DNA from: Acidobacteriota bacterium
GTDB lineage: Bacteria > Acidobacteriota > Terriglobia > Terriglobales > Acidobacteriaceae
Length of the DNA: 8,780 nt
Direction: 5' to 3'
Assembly: GCA_021798655.1 (NCBI GenBank)
Contig: JAJZFE010000362.1
Coordinates: 1 to 8,780 of the forward strand
The position numbers were made by a program, and so were the translations under genes. Below, in pieces: positions 7,201 through 8,780 of the stretch (positions are counted from its first letter, which is position 1; each line of letters opens with the position of its first letter). Under the pieces are notes generated by a model. The model had not been told where the DNA came from, searched no databases, and was given only the letters and a program-made list of their open reading frames with translations.

Positions 7201-7638
7201 GTTGAAGTAGATAATCTGCGGCATGGGACCGTTTGCATTGGCGCGAAACTGAAACCAGATCCGTGCCCCTGTCAGATCGTACCCATGCAATGTCTTCGGT
7301 ACTTCTATGCTGCGCCGGTACCACGCCGCCTCGGTTGAGGCGTGGCTGCGCGGGCCTACCTCTGTCCAGCCGGAGTCGTCCAGATCTACAGCCTCCCCGT
7401 GCGCCAGATCGCCCGCATGGTAGCGCCACTGCTCCGCCGGTAGACTGTCGAAACTCGACAGCCGCTCAATCACCTGCTGATCCTGCGCCGGCAGCGTCGC
7501 CGTAATCTGGGAAACCTCTTTGGCAGACTGCGCCTGGGCAGGATTGCCTCGCAGCGCCAGCGGAGCGAACAGAACCAGCGAGGCCAGCACAACGTTGCCA
7601 CAGCGACGGGGGGTGGAAAGACCGAATCGAATGCTCAA
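4279..7638 (-). CDS. Secreted GH38 alpha-mannosidase
   Basis: A 1119-residue retaining alpha-mannosidase that should release alpha-linked mannose outside the cytoplasm. Residues 1-36 are a Sec signal peptide (RRCGN, then VVLASLVLFAPLAL, cleavage AQA-Q). Residues about 65-200 look like a GH2-type jelly-roll (DDSGW, WYRRSIEVP). The GH38 catalytic domain spans about 272-560. The zinc ligands are visible: H280 and D282 in GNSHIDAAWLWPW, D392 in WNPDSFGYNW (also the nucleophile), and H621 in FNGFHDLAAGS. The middle helical domain is at about 556-650 (FEYHRGVMTTQAQHKRN) and GH38 C-terminal beta domains fill about 770-1110. All residues assigned by comparison with Golgi mannosidase II are intact. 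Translation starts at TTG (7638-7636), with AAGAGGAG six bases upstream; no ATG fits the signal peptide. The stop is TAG at 4281-4279. The gene diverges from the Dph6-like gene. Family is certain; linkage specificity is not readable. Confidence 0.95.
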   Translation of the reverse strand: MSIRFGLSTPRRCGNVVLASLVLFAPLALRGNPAQAQSAKEVSQITATLPAQDQQVIERLSSFDSLPAEQWRYHAGDLAHGEAVDLDDSGWTEVGPRSHASTEAAWYRRSIEVPKTLHGYDLTGARIWFQFRANANGPMPQIIYFNSRRVALGDDLEPIVLFDQAKPGDKILVAVKLLHTVDTKTFAGATLKIDFAPGRPNPVDLRQEFLSSTLLIPSLSKNTSADMATLEKAIAAVDLKALDADEQKKFDASLVQATQMLEPLKPLLQQATIHMTGNSHIDAAWLWPWTETVDVVKRTFGTALQLMNEYPNYTYTQSAAQYNAWIAEKYPAMNEEIKRRIKEGRWEVVGGMWVEPDLNMPDGESQVRSLLLGKRFFQQQYGVDVRIGWNPDSFGYNWQLPQIYKRSGVDYFVTQKMTWNDTNQLPFKLFWWESPDGSKVLTYFPHDYANGNLNPVRLSADLVTARERAPGMEEMMDLYGIGDHGGGPTRAILDEGDHWSQPDKIMPKMQYGLAQPFFTRAEQSVSSNSPEWNYESIAKGYKFPTPEAGKIAIPTWKDEMYFEYHRGVMTTQAQHKRNMRESEEGTLNAEKYASLAWLGGSSYPNAQFTDAWKKITFNGFHDLAAGSGIGVIYKEAQQDYDMVRLETDEIASTALGTLAAGVNTKAAGDVPVMIFNPLAWPRTGVATVEVQMPGASANGVSVLDGHDRVVPSSVVSRDAKTNRYTLLVEAKDVPSLGYEVLHVVAAAKPFASDLKASDKSASGLTMENAALRVVVDPATGCITSLFDKQANFESLAKGACGNQLQTFKDTPKDYDAWNIDPGTLNHMTPIAEVDSVKLVENTPMRAVIRVSRTWQSSRFVQDIQLDAGAKMVDVVNDIDWHETHVLLKAAFPLAASGPMATYEIPYGTIDRTTLRTNSWEQAKFEVPAMRWADLGDGQHGFSLLNEAKYAYDAAGNVLRLTMLRSPTWPDPEADRGHQHFRYALYPHAGTWKQALTERAGYEYNYGLQGMQVQAHTGSLPLEHSYLSVAPENVVLTAVKKAEDDNGLILRVFEWAGKESTVKFTVPPGATAATETNLMEKPLGAALPVVGNTVSVAIHPYEILSVRVDYAHDAAVASSK

Positions 7639-7644
7639 GTCAAA

Positions 7645-7652
7645 CTCCTCTT
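7645..7652 (-). promoter_or_regulatory. Ribosome binding site that fixes the TTG start of the mannosidase
   Basis: On the minus strand AAGAGGAG is followed by the six bases TTTGAC and then TTG, which opens the frame encoding the signal peptide. The spacing is ideal and no ATG or GTG in this frame lies in the first part of the protein, so the rare TTG start is well supported. Confidence 0.75.
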
Positions 7653-7837
7653 AAGAAACTACAAGGGTGATGTCGCCGCAACCGACCGCAGCGGAAATTC
7701 AAAGTATGAGGAGTCTAACCCGTCACGCTGCCTCTCGAATAGCCATCGGCGCGTTGCCACCCTGACCATGCCCCTACCAATAACTTCTCAGCAGCCAACC
7801 CCGCATCGCCTTCCGCTTTGCGATACGCTCGAAGTCT

Positions 7838-8527
7838 ATGGCTCTCCCGAAGATCCTCCTCAGTTGGAGCGGTGGTAAAGACAGCGCCTGGGCGCTCCAT
7901 CTGCTGTGCCAACAAGGCCAGTACGAGGTCGTTGGCCTGCTGACGACCATCAACGAACAGTTTCGCCGCGTCGCCATCCACGGCTATCGTGAGGCACTGC
8001 TCGACCAGCAGGCCATCGCCACCGGTTTGCCACTGTGGAAGGTCGATCTGCCCTTCCCCTGCACCAACGCGGACTACGAGTCACGCATGGCAGCCGTCTG
8101 CCTCCGTGCTCGAGAGGAAGGCCTGCACGGCATCGCCTTTGGCGATCTCTTCCTCGAAGACATTCGCGCCTACCGGGTAGAGAAGCTCACCGGCACCGGC
8201 CTCCAACCCATCTTCCCCGTCTGGGGCATCCCCACCGACCAGCTCGCCCAGCAGATGATCGCCGCAGGTCTGCGCGCACACCTTACCTGCATCGATCCCC
8301 GCCACCTCGACCGCTCCTTTGCCGGACGCACCTTCGATGCCGACCTGCTCCGCGACCTGCCTGCCACCGTCGATCCCTGCGGAGAACGTGGCGAGTTCCA
8401 TACCTTTGCCTGCGCCGGACCCATGTTCTCGCGTAGCATTTGTGTAACCCCCGCTCAGACCGTCGAGCGCGATGGCTTCCTCTATGCCGATCTCCTCCCC
8501 ACCCCGGACCCGCTTCCCACGTCGTAG
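7838..8527 (+). CDS. Dph6/DUF71-family PP-loop ATPase (diphthine-ammonia ligase-like)
   Basis: A 229-residue cytoplasmic protein of the ATP-pyrophosphatase (adenine nucleotide alpha-hydrolase) superfamily. The PP-loop SGGKDS is at residues 11-16 after the strand KILLSW. Other family marks are VAIHGYRE (45-52), [15 protein letters not shown] (about 99-113) and [10 protein letters not shown] (181-190). Eukaryotic and archaeal members amidate diphthine on elongation factor 2. Bacteria do not make diphthamide, so this protein probably adenylates and amidates another, unknown carboxyl substrate; annotation as diphthine-ammonia ligase would be by homology only. Length fits single-domain family members. 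The ATG has only a weak GAAG upstream and no strong promoter is visible in the 199-bp gap to the divergent mannosidase gene. The last 56 bases overlap the start of the GH13 gene, which suggests coupled translation. Confidence 0.9.
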   Translation: MALPKILLSWSGGKDSAWALHLLCQQGQYEVVGLLTTINEQFRRVAIHGYREALLDQQAIATGLPLWKVDLPFPCTNADYESRMAAVCLRAREEGLHGIAFGDLFLEDIRAYRVEKLTGTGLQPIFPVWGIPTDQLAQQMIAAGLRAHLTCIDPRHLDRSFAGRTFDADLLRDLPATVDPCGERGEFHTFACAGPMFSRSICVTPAQTVERDGFLYADLLPTPDPLPTS

Positions 8528-8780
8528 AGCCCTGCTGCAGCTTGCAGCCAGCGCCTGCCTCGCCACCTGCTGCTTCGCCACCTGCTGCCTCGCTGGCGCC
8601 TCGGCAAACGCCCAGACCCTCGCCCGTCCAGGCTGGGCCGGCTCCGGCCTCACCCCAAATCCCTGGTGGCGGCACGCCGTAATCTACGCCATCGATCCCC
8701 ACGACTTTCAGGACTCCAACGGCGATGGCACCGGCGACCTCCCAGGTCTTGCACGAAGACTCGACTACCTGCAATCTCTC
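8472..8780 (+). CDS. Secreted GH13 alpha-glucosidase/alpha-amylase, N-terminal part
   Basis: The first 103 residues of a gene cut by the window end. The frame is open from a TAA at 8445. Two in-frame ATGs exist, at 8472 and 8484; 8472 is taken because GAG precedes it by four bases, but 8484 is nearly as likely. Residues 14-47 form a signal peptide with a twin-arginine motif (PRRRALLQL), a hydrophobic core and cleavage at ANA-Q. The core is rich in Cys ([15 protein letters not shown]). The mature part has [10 protein letters not shown], then [15 protein letters not shown] and RLDYLQSL. This is the beta1 region of GH13 oligo-1,6-glucosidase/alpha-glucosidase enzymes, with the DSNGDG-x-GD calcium site. 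The usual IYPRS is IDPHD here. It should hydrolyse alpha-glucosidic bonds of starch-like or trehalose-like sugars in the periplasm or outside. The catalytic Asp/Glu/Asp residues lie beyond the window. Confidence 0.85.
   Translation, partial: MASSMPISSPPRTRFPRRRALLQLAASACLATCCFATCCLAGASANAQTLARPGWAGSGLTPNPWWRHAVIYAIDPHDFQDSNGDGTGDLPGLARRLDYLQSL
8560..8589 (+). repeat. 15-bp tandem duplication inside the GH13 signal peptide
   Basis: TCGCCACCTGCTGCT (8560-8574) is followed at once by TCGCCACCTGCTGCC (8575-8589), 14 of 15 bases equal. Because the unit is a multiple of three, it repeats (Leu/Phe)-Ala-Thr-Cys-Cys in the hydrophobic core and keeps the frame. It looks like a recent slip or duplication event that lengthened the core of the signal peptide. 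Confidence 0.7.

Noticed and set aside
7754..7783. Promoter for the Dph6-like gene (TTGCCA, 18 bases, CAATAA)
   Set aside because: The -10 box matches the consensus at only two of six positions, which is not better than chance in this gap.
8081..8653. 190-residue minus-strand open frame opposite the Dph6-like gene
   Set aside because: The plus strand has intact PP-loop family motifs throughout; the minus frame is a Gly/Ala/Arg-rich shadow.

Overview
The window is GC-rich DNA with strongly C/G-ending codons and no RNA genes, mobile elements or CRISPR. The protein mix suggests a soil-type Acidobacteriota, probably Terriglobia of the Granulicella/Edaphobacter/Terriglobus kind. That mix is secreted glycoside hydrolases, a TIG-plus-propeller lipoprotein and a Cys-paired secreted repeat protein, with short intergenic hairpin repeats between them. 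The assignment is inferred from family resemblance; no rRNA or marker gene is present.

Layout. (1) 3-482, plus strand: C-terminal end of a TIM-barrel glycoside hydrolase whose start lies outside the window. (2) 483-643: convergent gap holding the first copy of a 33-bp hairpin repeat. (3) 644-2131, minus: secreted protein made of three ~150-residue repeats, each with one pair of cysteines. (4) 2363-3829, minus: lipoprotein with an IPT/TIG domain and a beta-propeller-like region; a sigma70-type promoter and a perfect palindrome lie upstream. (5) 3830-4278: 449-bp non-coding stretch with the second copy of the hairpin repeat, a strong terminator-like hairpin, a degenerate AAAGTCTT tandem array and a G-rich hairpin. 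(6) 4279-7638, minus: large secreted GH38 alpha-mannosidase that starts at TTG. (7) 7838-8527, plus: PP-loop ATPase of the Dph6/DUF71 family. (8) 8472-8780, plus: 5' end of a secreted GH13 alpha-glucosidase/alpha-amylase with a Tat-like signal peptide. It overlaps the Dph6-like gene by 56 bases and runs off the window.

Three extracytoplasmic or probably extracytoplasmic glycoside hydrolases (GH5/GH2-like, GH38, GH13) lie within 9 kb, which suggests a locus for breaking down plant, fungal or microbial glycans. No transporter, regulator or sugar kinase is visible, so a dedicated utilisation operon cannot be claimed. The GH38 gene and the Dph6-like/GH13 pair diverge from a 199-bp gap. I found no clear new defence or mobile system. 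The oddest signals are the twin 33-bp hairpins, the AAAGTCTT array in the 3' region of the mannosidase gene, the triplicated Cys-paired protein, and the Cys-rich duplicated signal peptide plus altered beta1 motif of the GH13 enzyme.
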